From Puia dinghuensis (GTDB taxonomy: Bacteria; Bacteroidota; Bacteroidia; Chitinophagales; Chitinophagaceae), in the NCBI GenBank assembly GCA_026225275.1, contig JAMFSL010000280.1, forward strand, positions 1 to 45,183: 45,183 nucleotides of DNA, given 5' to 3'. Of the stretch, positions 25,823-32,522 are shown piece after piece (within the stretch, counting starts at the first letter, position 1; every line of letters starts with the position of its first letter). Made by a program: the position numbers and the translations under genes. The notes beneath the pieces were generated by a model. That model saw only the letters and a program-made list of their open reading frames with translations, was not told the origin of the DNA and did no database searches.

Positions 25823-27379
25823 TTACCACAACCGTCGCGTGATGCCTACGTTCAGGCCAGCGCTCATGATCGGTAGCTTACCCGCACCTATACCGGAAAG
25901 AGGTATTCGCAGATAGGGCTCTATTCGCAGGTTACCGATGCTGCCAATTCGTTGTTCGAACCCGCCGCTGATGTTAATGACGGAAAACAAATAATTGGAG
26001 GGCGCAGTGGTAGTCCAGTTTTCATTCCATGAGGCGCCTCCGTTATACTGGAACTCGTAGTTGTATTGTTGTTTGGTCATGAAATAAGTTGAAAGCCCCG
26101 TCGTCGCAAACCAGGTGATTTTTGAGCCGGGGTTGAAATTATACCGGATATTCAGCGGGATTTCCCACATATTGCAAGTACCATTCACATATTGCAGTGG
26201 CTTACCATATAGGCTCGCATCCGCTGACTTGCTAAAATACTCGCCCGCAGTATAATATTTCTTCTGGTCGAGAGAGACACCCGACTCCACTGCCCAATGG
26301 TTATTAAAGGAATAGCCCAGCACAAGGCCCCAAGTCGTACCCACTCCATTCACCGACTGCATCCTTACTGTACTCACATCCGGCGCTCCTGTGAGGCCGA
26401 TATATCCATGCCCTTTTGATTTTGCAGTAGCCTTTTTAGCCGGCTTCGCACTGCTGTCCTTCGGGACAACCGGAGCCTTTACTGAGACTACCAGGTTGAA
26501 ACTCCCCGCGGTTGAAGCCCTCCGCCAATCGGGGCTGGCCAGCAGTAATGGCCGGTCGGCACCCTGTTTACTCATCTTACTTCCACTATTTATACCTCCG
26601 ATATTCGCAGCATCAAAATTGTCGTCACTTGTCGTATGGGCTCCACTTGTCGTATGGCCCTCACTCGTTGTATTTACATCGCCTGTGTCGCCCGCACTCG
26701 CAGCCAATCGCCCTCTCCTCGCTGCTGCCCCTCTCCCCGCCGATGTCCTTCCCGCCAGTGTGCTTCCCCCCGTTGCCCTTGCCGATCCCCCTGTTGCCGA
26801 TCCCGCCAATCGCCTTCTCCGGACCGGCGCGACCTCATCACCCGACAATGTTCCACCAACCTTTCCTCCGTTGGCCGTTACTCCGGCTTGCGTTCCCGCA
26901 GTGGCCGTTCCTCCTGCATTCGTTCCGCCAGATGACGTTCCTCCACCTTCCGCTGTCCCGGCACTTGTTCCTCCACCCTGTGTCCCCGCGGCAACCGCCC
27001 CTCCGGCATTCGTTCCGCCAGATGACATTCCCCCCGCTTCCGCAGTCCCGGCATTCACTCCTCCACCCTGCTGCGTCGCCGCAGCAGCTCCACCTTCCTT
27101 TCCTCCCGCACCCACGACAGCCTTCGACAAATGCGTCGACGGCCGAACAGTCGCACGCCAGGCATAAAAGCCCAGGCCACCCACTAATGGTAGCAACAGC
27201 CACCACCAGAAGATGCCCCTCCTCCGGCGCTTATCATCCGTGTCCATGCCCGAAGGCGGACCAGGATCTTTATCCAGGGCGGCAGCCAGCCGGTCCCAGT
27301 CGGCGCTATCCGTCCGCAGCGGGTACTTTGCAGCCGCCCGCCGGAAGAGATCTTCCATATCGCCGTTAACTTGTTCCAT
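25823..27379 (-). CDS. Sigma-factor-linked TM plus beta-barrel protein with Gly/Thr repeats
   Basis: The 518-residue protein has a cytoplasmic N-terminus (LFRRAAAKYPLRTDSADWDRLAAALD), one transmembrane helix near residues 53-70 (GIFWWWLLLPLVGGLGFYAW), a long Ala/Gly/Thr/Ser-rich linker (about 88-245) and a C-terminal region (about 310-518) with the strand pattern of porin-like barrels, ending GITRRLW. Genes of this layout follow ECF sigma factors in many Bacteroidota and may act as anti-sigma-like membrane proteins. Its start overlaps the sigma gene by 14 bp. A pair of 90-bp tandem repeats lies in the linker. Regulatory function is inferred. Confidence 0.75.
   Translation of the reverse strand: MEQVNGDMEDLFRRAAAKYPLRTDSADWDRLAAALDKDPGPPSGMDTDDKRRRRGIFWWWLLLPLVGGLGFYAWRATVRPSTHLSKAVVGAGGKEGGAAAATQQGGGVNAGTAEAGGMSSGGTNAGGAVAAGTQGGGTSAGTAEGGGTSSGGTNAGGTATAGTQAGVTANGGKVGGTLSGDEVAPVRRRRLAGSATGGSARATGGSTLAGRTSAGRGAAARRGRLAASAGDTGDVNTTSEGHTTSGAHTTSDDNFDAANIGGINSGSKMSKQGADRPLLLASPDWRRASTAGSFNLVVSVKAPVVPKDSSAKPAKKATAKSKGHGYIGLTGAPDVSTVRMQSVNGVGTTWGLVLGYSFNNHWAVESGVSLDQKKYYTAGEYFSKSADASLYGKPLQYVNGTCNMWEIPLNIRYNFNPGSKITWFATTGLSTYFMTKQQYNYEFQYNGGASWNENWTTTAPSNYLFSVINISGGFEQRIGSIGNLRIEPYLRIPLSGIGAGKLPIMSAGLNVGITRRLW
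26901..27080 (-). repeat. Two 90-bp tandem repeats in the barrel-protein linker
   Basis: Units 26901-26990 and 26991-27080 are about 80 percent alike by eye and encode 30 residues each, rich in GGT, AGT and SGGTNAGG. A further partial copy follows at the C-terminal side in the protein (THE TQAGVTANGG part). Such repeats expand and contract by slippage. Confidence 0.8.
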
Positions 27380-27944
27380 ACATACTAATAATGTTGTTTT
27401 CTACGGTTAGGGCCTTTTGCAAATGAGCCCTTGCTTTCGATAAATTGGATTTAGAGGTTCCCGTTGTGATCCCCAGCATCTTGGCAATCTCCGGATGGGA
27501 ATATCCTTCGATCACATGCAGGTTAAAAACCATACGATAGGCCGGGGGCAATTCTTTAACATGCGCGATTAATTCTTTATACAACACGGAATTGTCCGAT
27601 GACTGCGACTCATCCCCGTGCTCCCAGACATGCTCCGGTATCGGATAGCTTTGGGTATTGTTGATCTCCCGCCGCATATAATCGATGGCGGCATTGATAA
27701 CGATTCGCCGGATCCAGCCAATCAGCAGCATTTCCACCTTGTCTTTATCCCGGACCTCAAAACGCCCGAAATTCCGGAACATCTTTAAATACGCATCATG
27801 CGTCACCTCGGTGGCCTGCTCGTACGTATTGACATACCGGAATGCTATTTTGATGCATAAACCATAATACTGATCATAAAGCATCTTCTGACACTGCCGG
27901 TCCTGCTGTGCGCAACCTGAAATTATGTGAAGTAATTTTTCCAA
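27366..27944 (-). CDS. ECF RNA polymerase sigma factor
   Basis: The 192-residue protein has sigma region 2 (DQYYGLCIKIAFRYVNTYEQATEVTHDAYLKMFRNFGRFE) and region 4 with a helix-turn-helix (LPPAYRMVFNLHVIEGYSHPEIAKMLGITTGTSKSNLSKARAHLQK). This is a sigma-70 family, ECF-type factor of the Bacteroidota kind. It opens a six-gene minus-strand operon ending at 23485. The overlapping next gene may be its membrane partner. Its target promoters are unknown; autoregulation is likely but not shown. Confidence 0.93.
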   Translation of the reverse strand: MEKLLHIISGCAQQDRQCQKMLYDQYYGLCIKIAFRYVNTYEQATEVTHDAYLKMFRNFGRFEVRDKDKVEMLLIGWIRRIVINAAIDYMRREINNTQSYPIPEHVWEHGDESQSSDNSVLYKELIAHVKELPPAYRMVFNLHVIEGYSHPEIAKMLGITTGTSKSNLSKARAHLQKALTVENNIISMYGTS

Positions 27945-28002
27945 TATATACTACTTACGTATCTGCCGATGATCGGTTTTTAGAGTAAACGCCTGATTAT
28001 TC

Positions 28003-28710
28003 CTACCGGTTGCCTGAAGAAATATCGGTAGTTAAAATCTTGATTGTCACAAGTAACTGCCCAGTATGCCGCATGCTGTGCTCGGCAGCATGGAACAACA
28101 ATCCACCCACCGTCGATGGGATCCTGGCCCTTCCTACCCCACGCGGCTCGGTCAAAGAAAGCTCCGGCGTTTCCTCCAGCTGTAATAACGCCTTGTCTAT
28201 CTGTCTATTGTAACGCTCCAACAATTCCGGCAGCTCTCGGCCGTCCTCTCCCATACTCCCGCCCTCGGGCGCCATAGCCTTTGGCGACGACGCCCCCATA
28301 TTCCTGCCCTGCCCGACCACACCATCAGCGCCAAGAACTTCGTCGGGCCTGCTTCGCCACGGCCCACCTCGTTCGTACCCTTCGCTTCGCTCGGGTATAT
28401 CGGACGCTCCCGCGTCCTCTTCCCCCAACTCCTCCAGCTGCCGCGGACTCAGCATATCCCCTTTCGCATAGGTCAGCAGCCGGTCCAACACCCCCGCCAG
28501 ATGCTGCAGATGAAACCCCGGCGAGGCAACCCCTGCCGGACGCTCCCACAACTTTTCCTCGGGAAACCCCTCCATCAGGGCATTCACCTCCTCCCGGGAT
28601 TGAAGAAGGGCATGCGCAACCGGTTGAAGCACAGCGGGAATACCCGCAACCGGACCCCGCAGCCAATATTCAGAATTTGCATGTACAGGCATAAAATGCA
28701 GCATTAACAT
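28003..28710 (-). CDS. DinB-family protein with a palindromic insertion
   Basis: The frame gives up to 235 residues; the start could also be the ATG at 28692 (MPVHANSEYWL). The ends form a DinB four-helix bundle: YWLRGPVAGIPAVLQPVAHALL, GFHLQHLAGVLDRLL and LLFHAAEHSMRHTGQLLVTIKIL, with the three metal-type histidines at H66, in LLFHAAEHS and in the last helix. Between residues about 100 and 155 lies a Gly/Arg-rich stretch, ERSEGYERGGPWRSRPDE and onward, absent from an ordinary member of about 180 residues. DinB proteins are often metal-dependent thiol transferases. Whether this copy still folds is unclear. Confidence 0.8.
   Translation of the reverse strand: MLMLHFMPVHANSEYWLRGPVAGIPAVLQPVAHALLQSREEVNALMEGFPEEKLWERPAGVASPGFHLQHLAGVLDRLLTYAKGDMLSPRQLEELGEEDAGASDIPERSEGYERGGPWRSRPDEVLGADGVVGQGRNMGASSPKAMAPEGGSMGEDGRELPELLERYNRQIDKALLQLEETPELSLTEPRGVGRARIPSTVGGLLFHAAEHSMRHTGQLLVTIKILTTDISSGNR
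28265..28397. repeat. GC-rich multi-hairpin element inside the DinB gene
   Basis: Three inverted repeats lie within about 130 bp. At 28267-28295 GGGCG pairs with CGCCC, with an inner GCCA/TGGC. At 28345-28365 GGGCC pairs with GGCCC. At 28376-28397 TACCC pairs with GGGTA around TTCGCTTCGCTC. The block coincides with the extra segment of the DinB reading frame, so it looks like an in-frame insertion of a palindromic repeat. Confidence 0.6.
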
Positions 28711-28762
28711 CGCAAAATTACCAATTTTTCGGGCCGCAGACTGCCGGAAGCATATTATCGGT

Positions 28763-28770
28763 TACATTTG
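28763..28770 (+). promoter_or_regulatory. -7 box of the SLOG-TIR operon
   Basis: TACATTTG matches the Bacteroidota -7 consensus TAnnTTTG exactly and lies 19 bases before the chosen ATG. No -33 TTTG is seen at the usual distance. Its presence argues against the alternative TTG start at 28768, which would overlap the box. Confidence 0.55.
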
Positions 28771-28788
28771 ACGCACAAAAATCCTGCT

Positions 28789-29382
28789 ATGCCTTTCAAC
28801 AAACGGAAAACCGTATTCATTTCAGGGAGCGCCTACGAATATGGAAGATTCGGAGATGAAGGAAGGGACTTGATTCGCGACCTGACTAAAACTTTATTGC
28901 AGAACGGCTTCAAGATCATTACCGGCTTCGGCAACGGAGTGGGAAACTACGTTCTCGAAAGCGCATTGGATGAAATCTACCTGACCCAAAAAGAAAGGCT
29001 CACCGACCAGCTACGGGTATTCCCCTTCCCGCTCATGAACGGTCTGACAGAAAATATTCATAGCACCTACCGCGACGACATGATCTCCCAGGCAGGAACT
29101 GCCGTTTTCCTTTTCGGTAATAAATTGGAGGATATTTCCGTCCGGTACGCTGACGGCATGAAGAAGGAATTCGATATCGCCAGGTCTCACCAAGCATTAT
29201 TGATCCCGGTAGGCGCCTCCGGCTACATCTCCGAACAGCTGTGGAAAGATCTGCTGGACCGGTATGACGATTATTTTGACAGTAGAGAAAAGTTCAGCTG
29301 GTATCAACGGTTGGGAGATCCCGATGCACGACCGGACCAGCTGATCGACGCCATCCTCCAGATCGCACAAGGCCATGAGTAA
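28789..29382 (+). CDS. SLOG-domain protein, ThsA C-terminal-like
   Basis: The 197-residue protein (ATG 28789; a longer TTG start would overlap the promoter) begins KTVFISGSAYEYGRFGDEG. It has the nucleotide-binding loop GFGNGVGNYVLESALDE (46-62) and then RVFPFP, YRDDMISQAGTAVFLFG and LIPVGASGYISEQLW. This is the order seen in the SLOG domain that senses a cyclic-ADP-ribose signal in ThsA, the effector of Thoeris anti-phage defence. Here the domain stands alone, with no SIR2 NADase and no transmembrane segment. It overlaps the TIR-like gene by 8 bp. Ligand binding is inferred from the family. Confidence 0.8.
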   Translation: MPFNKRKTVFISGSAYEYGRFGDEGRDLIRDLTKTLLQNGFKIITGFGNGVGNYVLESALDEIYLTQKERLTDQLRVFPFPLMNGLTENIHSTYRDDMISQAGTAVFLFGNKLEDISVRYADGMKKEFDIARSHQALLIPVGASGYISEQLWKDLLDRYDDYFDSREKFSWYQRLGDPDARPDQLIDAILQIAQGHE

Positions 29383-29749
29383 GAAAAGGGTATTTATCAG
29401 CTTTGATTTTGACCAGGATAAGGCCCTAAGAGACCTCCTGATCGGTCAATCCCGCAACTCAATCTGTCCTTTTGAGGTCATTGACAATTCACTGCATGAA
29501 GCCGCCCCGGAGAATGATTGGGAGGAAAAGGCCGGACAATTGATCAACCGGGCAGACCTGATGATCGTTCTCGTCGGAGCACAGACCCATCGGGCTCACG
29601 GTGTATTGAAGGAAGTGAACCTCGCAAGAAAGCATCACAAAAAGATCGTCCAGATCATCGGCCATAAGGATGGGCCCTACAAAAGGGTCCCCGGAGCGGG
29701 CGCACTCTACCGCTGGACCTGGGATAATCTTAAAAAGATACTTTGTTAG
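29375..29749 (+). CDS. ThsB-like TIR-domain protein
   Basis: The 124-residue protein is a single small TIR-like domain. It starts KKRVFISFDFDQDKALRDLL (strand A and box 1 region) and continues with DWEEKAGQLINRADLMIVLVGAQTHRAHGVLKEVNLARKHHKKIVQIIG, where Glu80 in VLKEVNLA occupies the position of the catalytic glutamate in TIR NADases. This matches the Thoeris ThsB TIR-like family, which makes a cyclic ADP-ribose variant on infection. It overlaps the SLOG gene by 8 bp, showing coupled expression and supporting a sensor-producer pair. Enzymatic activity has not been shown. Confidence 0.85.
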   Translation: MSKKRVFISFDFDQDKALRDLLIGQSRNSICPFEVIDNSLHEAAPENDWEEKAGQLINRADLMIVLVGAQTHRAHGVLKEVNLARKHHKKIVQIIGHKDGPYKRVPGAGALYRWTWDNLKKILC

Positions 29750-29752
29750 CAA

Positions 29753-29768
29753 CCGGACCCACCTCCGG
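29753..29768. terminator. Short hairpin after the TIR gene
   Basis: CCGGA (29753-29757) pairs with TCCGG (29764-29768) around a 6-nt loop in the gap between the convergent TIR and LytTR genes. No U-run follows, so termination would be weak. Confidence 0.3.
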
Positions 29769-29784
29769 AGAAACCACCCGACTT

Positions 29785-30153
29785 TCAGATGCCCAACCCC
29801 GAAAAAACTTCTTTGCGCACCGGAGTAGGCTCGTTAGCCAGGATCATAACGGCCGACGGAAGAGCAGTTCTGTACTGCTCCCCGATACAGATCTTGTCCC
29901 CCGCCAGATAGACATATTTATTATCGAAAGACATGACCTTGTTAATGGCGACGATATATCCCCTGTGCACCCGGCAAAAACAATCGCGGGGCAACAGCTT
30001 TTCCCATTGCTTCAGCGTGACCAGCACCATCACGGTGGGCCGCTCCACCATCACCAGCCGGGTATAATTTTTCCGAGCCTCGACATAGAGGATCTCCTGA
30101 AAATCTACTTTCACATATCTGCCTTCGTGACGAATAAAGAAAAAAGATTGCAC
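29785..30153 (-). CDS. Stand-alone LytTR DNA-binding protein
   Basis: The 122-residue protein consists almost entirely of a LytTR domain: FFFIRHEGRYVKVDFQEILYVEARKNYTRLV, then WEKLLPRDCFCRVHRGYIVAINKVM and the terminal VYLAGDKICIGEQYR. LytTR regulators in Bacteroidota usually carry a receiver domain. None is present here, so it may be phosphorylation-independent or act with another protein. It is convergent with the SLOG-TIR pair and faces a gene-poor region. Its targets are unknown. Confidence 0.88.
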   Translation of the reverse strand: MQSFFFIRHEGRYVKVDFQEILYVEARKNYTRLVMVERPTVMVLVTLKQWEKLLPRDCFCRVHRGYIVAINKVMSFDNKYVYLAGDKICIGEQYRTALPSAVMILANEPTPVRKEVFSGLGI

Positions 30154-30380
30154 TTGTTGTATGATTTATGACATAAATGATATTTTCAGCGGGGAGGTTG
30201 TAATAAGATAGGTTAAATATATTGCGCCGTCGGTAGTCAACGACTCTAACAAAAGAACATAGTCATTCCTCTTGTCAGCAAAAATCTTCGATGGATAGTC
30301 GGGCCTCAAATTGCAGTTAAATTGGTTGTTGGTTACTAAATACATACGTAGAAACCCTCATTTACTTTCACTCCATCACT

Positions 30381-30420
30381 AAAAAAAACAGCAAGGGCCT
30401 TGTAGAAACAAACCCCTGTT
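30381..30420 (-). terminator. Rho-independent terminator-like hairpin 1
   Basis: On the minus strand AACAG and GGG pair with CCC and CTGTT around a loop containing TTTGTTTCTACA, and eight U residues follow (A-run 30381-30388 on the plus strand). It has the same loop and orientation as the hairpin at 30643-30674. Confidence 0.55.
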
Positions 30421-30642
30421 GGACTCACTGAGTCACATGAGAAAACACACTGCACTTTATATAACTAAAAACAAAACGACAAGGGATGGATGAATCTCTC
30501 ATAAGCGTTTTACTGCACTCTCTCTGACTACATGAATTGTCGTTTTTTAACCACTAAAAAGGAGGAGAAGAAACACCGGAAGGGGGGAGAAGGAAAAAAT
30601 CCCGGATTTTGCCTTATATTTGTCAATTGTTAGCTACTTTGC

Positions 30643-30674
30643 AAAAAAAAAGGCCCAATGTAGAAACAAAGGGC
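30643..30674 (-). terminator. Rho-independent terminator-like hairpin 2
   Basis: On the minus strand GCCC pairs with GGGC around a 14-nt loop TTTGTTTCTACATT, followed by about nine U residues (A-run 30643-30651). No minus-strand coding gene lies upstream of it, so it may end a non-coding transcript. Confidence 0.5.
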
Positions 30675-30693
30675 GCTAACGATTGCTTGCCAT

Positions 30694-30825
30694 ATGAAAA
30701 AAGGTAATAATATCTTTTTTGCTGATTTACAGACTTCAGTGCCGATGGAATCGGCTAGTAAAGAAAATGATTCAAAATTTGAGCCTCTAACGAATGCCTA
30801 CTCACGATTGCTGCCATATTTTTAA
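30694..30825 (+). CDS. Possible 43-residue peptide
   Basis: ATG at 30694 opens 43 codons to TAA at 30823-30825: MKKGNNIFFADLQTSVPMES at the start and NAYSRLLPYF at the end. The first and last parts fall on the two copies of a 17-base direct repeat. A TATATTTG -7 box lies about 70 bp upstream. No family is recognised, and it overlaps the candidate minus-strand small RNA, so the two readings compete. Confidence 0.2.
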   Translation: MKKGNNIFFADLQTSVPMESASKENDSKFEPLTNAYSRLLPYF

Positions 30826-30959
30826 CTCATTCTCTGAAACGAAGGTACATCCCAAAGGCTCACCGCTCTAATCAACTTATTGGCAAGTTAATCATGTCAA
30901 ACTGATATTTTAACGTTGAAACCCTTTGCAGGATTGAGTTTTAGGATAATAAAGACATT

Positions 30960-32522
30960 ATGGCCAACAGGTTTTCAGATACCTTATTCCAATTGATCCA
31001 TTCGCTCGAGAAGTCAGAAAAACGGCATTTTAAGCTCTATATAAAAAGAAGCTCAACCAAAGAGGACCTCAAGATCGTTCAGCTATTCGATGCACTCGAT
31101 AAATTGGCCGATTACGACGAAAAAAGCCTGCTGAAAAAGCTGCCAGGTACCGAAAAGCCACAGCTTTCCAACCTGAAGACACACCTCTACAAACAAATTC
31201 TGGCCAGCCTCCGCCTGCTGAAAAGCGCAGACAGCATCGACCTCCAGCTGAATGAAATGTTCGACTATGCCCACATCCTCTATAAGAAAGGATTGTTCCA
31301 GCAGAGTCTTCGCCTGCTCGACCGGGCAAAGGAAACCGCCAAAGCCAACCAGAAGTTCAACTTCCTGGTCCAGGTGCTGGCCCTGGAAAAGCGTATTGAA
31401 ACCCTGCACATTACCCACAGCATGCAGATGCGCGCACAACAGCTGTCCGCAGAGTCCAGCGAAATCCTCAACCGTGTCAATATGGTGGCCCGGCTGTCTA
31501 ACCTCGCCCTGCTGGTATACAGCTGGTATATCCAGAATGGCCATGCCCGCAACGAAAAAGATGAGCTGCGCATCCGCGAATACGTCGAAGAACACCTGCC
31601 CTCCGATGCTTGGCAGCAGACCGGGTTCTACGAACGCCTTTACCTGTACCAAAGCTATAACTGGTACGCCTTTGTCAGGCAGGATTTCCTTATGTATTAT
31701 CGCTATTCTCAGAAATGGCTGGACCTTTTCGAAGAACAGCCCCTGATGGTCAGGGTCGAGACAGGGCACTATATTAAGGCCCTCCACAACCTCCTTAACG
31801 CGCACTTCGATCTGCGCAACTACCGGAAGTTCCAGCTGGTGCTGCAGAAATTCGAAGATTTTTCCCAGACAGACAGGGTCAGGGAGAATGACAACTTCCG
31901 CATCCAGTCCTTCGTATATATCACGACGGCCAAGATCAACCAGGTCTTCATGAAAGGAACATTTCGCGAAGGATTGCTCATGGTCCCCGAGATAGAAGAA
32001 CACCTGACAGAATACGATCTTTTCATCGATCGCCACCGTATCCTCGTCCTGAACTATAAGATTGCATCCCTCTATTTCGGTGCGGGTGACTATGACACCT
32101 GTATCGACTACCTGCAGCGCATCATCAATGACCAGGGCGACCTGCGCAATGACCTGCAATGCTATGCCCGGGTACTCCACCTGATGGCGCATTACGAGCT
32201 GGGCAATTTCGACCTCATGGAATCTTTGACGAAATCGGTATACCGCTTCATGGCCAAACGTGAACGCCTGACGAAAGTAGAAGAAGAAATGTTCCGCTTC
32301 CTCCGCACTTCATTCCATACCTCCAGGTCAAGTATGCGAGCAGAATTCGAAAAATTCCTGGAGAAGATCCGGACCTTCGAAGGTAGCCGCTACGAAGCCC
32401 GCGCTTTCGCTTACCTGGATCTCGTATCATGGGTGGAAAGCAAAGTATCTCAACGTCCCATGAGCGATATTATCGCCGAAAAATACCGCAAGAACAAACG
32501 GAGCAGCATGCAGGCGGCGTAA
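30960..32522 (+). CDS. Conserved Bacteroidota protein with helical (TPR-like) repeats
   Basis: The 520-residue protein is almost all helical and soluble. It opens with a segment FSDTLFQLIHSLEKSEKRHFKLYIKRSS and then has paired amphipathic helices resembling TPR units (AHILYKKGLFQQSLRLLDRAKETAK; KIASLYFGAGDYDTCIDYLQRII). No enzymatic motif or signal peptide is seen. Proteins with this start are common and conserved in Bacteroidota, with no known role as far as I can tell. It is a single gene preceded by the gene-poor region and convergent with the FAD oxidoreductase, ending directly next to it. Confidence 0.8.
   Translation: MANRFSDTLFQLIHSLEKSEKRHFKLYIKRSSTKEDLKIVQLFDALDKLADYDEKSLLKKLPGTEKPQLSNLKTHLYKQILASLRLLKSADSIDLQLNEMFDYAHILYKKGLFQQSLRLLDRAKETAKANQKFNFLVQVLALEKRIETLHITHSMQMRAQQLSAESSEILNRVNMVARLSNLALLVYSWYIQNGHARNEKDELRIREYVEEHLPSDAWQQTGFYERLYLYQSYNWYAFVRQDFLMYYRYSQKWLDLFEEQPLMVRVETGHYIKALHNLLNAHFDLRNYRKFQLVLQKFEDFSQTDRVRENDNFRIQSFVYITTAKINQVFMKGTFREGLLMVPEIEEHLTEYDLFIDRHRILVLNYKIASLYFGAGDYDTCIDYLQRIINDQGDLRNDLQCYARVLHLMAHYELGNFDLMESLTKSVYRFMAKRERLTKVEEEMFRFLRTSFHTSRSSMRAEFEKFLEKIRTFEGSRYEARAFAYLDLVSWVESKVSQRPMSDIIAEKYRKNKRSSMQAA

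Larger units (their letters stand above)
30643..30833 (-). ncRNA. Candidate minus-strand small RNA
   Basis: A -7-like box TACCTTCG lies at 30847-30840 on the minus strand, about 190 bases before the terminator-like hairpin at 30643-30674. The span contains a strong GCCGAT-TCC-ATCGGC hairpin and two copies of ATATGGCA(A)GCAATCGT. The size resembles a small regulatory RNA, but no known RNA family was recognised. Confidence 0.25.
30154..30959. other. Gene-poor AT-rich region of about 800 bp
   Basis: No long reading frame of either strand looks like a gene here. The stretch is more AT-rich than its surroundings. It holds two minus-strand terminator-like hairpins with a shared loop (30381-30420, 30643-30674), a 17-base direct repeat (30679-30695 and 30804-30819), a perfect 6-bp hairpin GCCGAT/ATCGGC at 30741-30755, a plus-strand -7 box TATATTTG at 30615-30622, and a 43-codon ORF. 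It may be a small-RNA locus or the remains of lost DNA. Confidence 0.6.

Noticed and set aside
26391-27369. Long plus-strand proline-rich frames opposite the barrel-protein gene
   Set aside because: They are antisense shadows of the Gly/Thr-rich linker; composition only mirrors the 90-bp repeats.
28281-28694. Plus-strand proline/arginine-rich frame opposite the DinB gene
   Set aside because: It is antisense to the DinB protein and its composition follows from the palindromic insertion.
28768-28788. TTG start for the SLOG protein
   Set aside because: It would overlap the -7 box TACATTTG; the ATG at 28789 gives a normal SLOG start.
31083-32192. A 369-codon minus-strand frame inside the helical-repeat gene
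   Set aside because: It is the antisense of a clear conserved gene; no start context or family motif is present.
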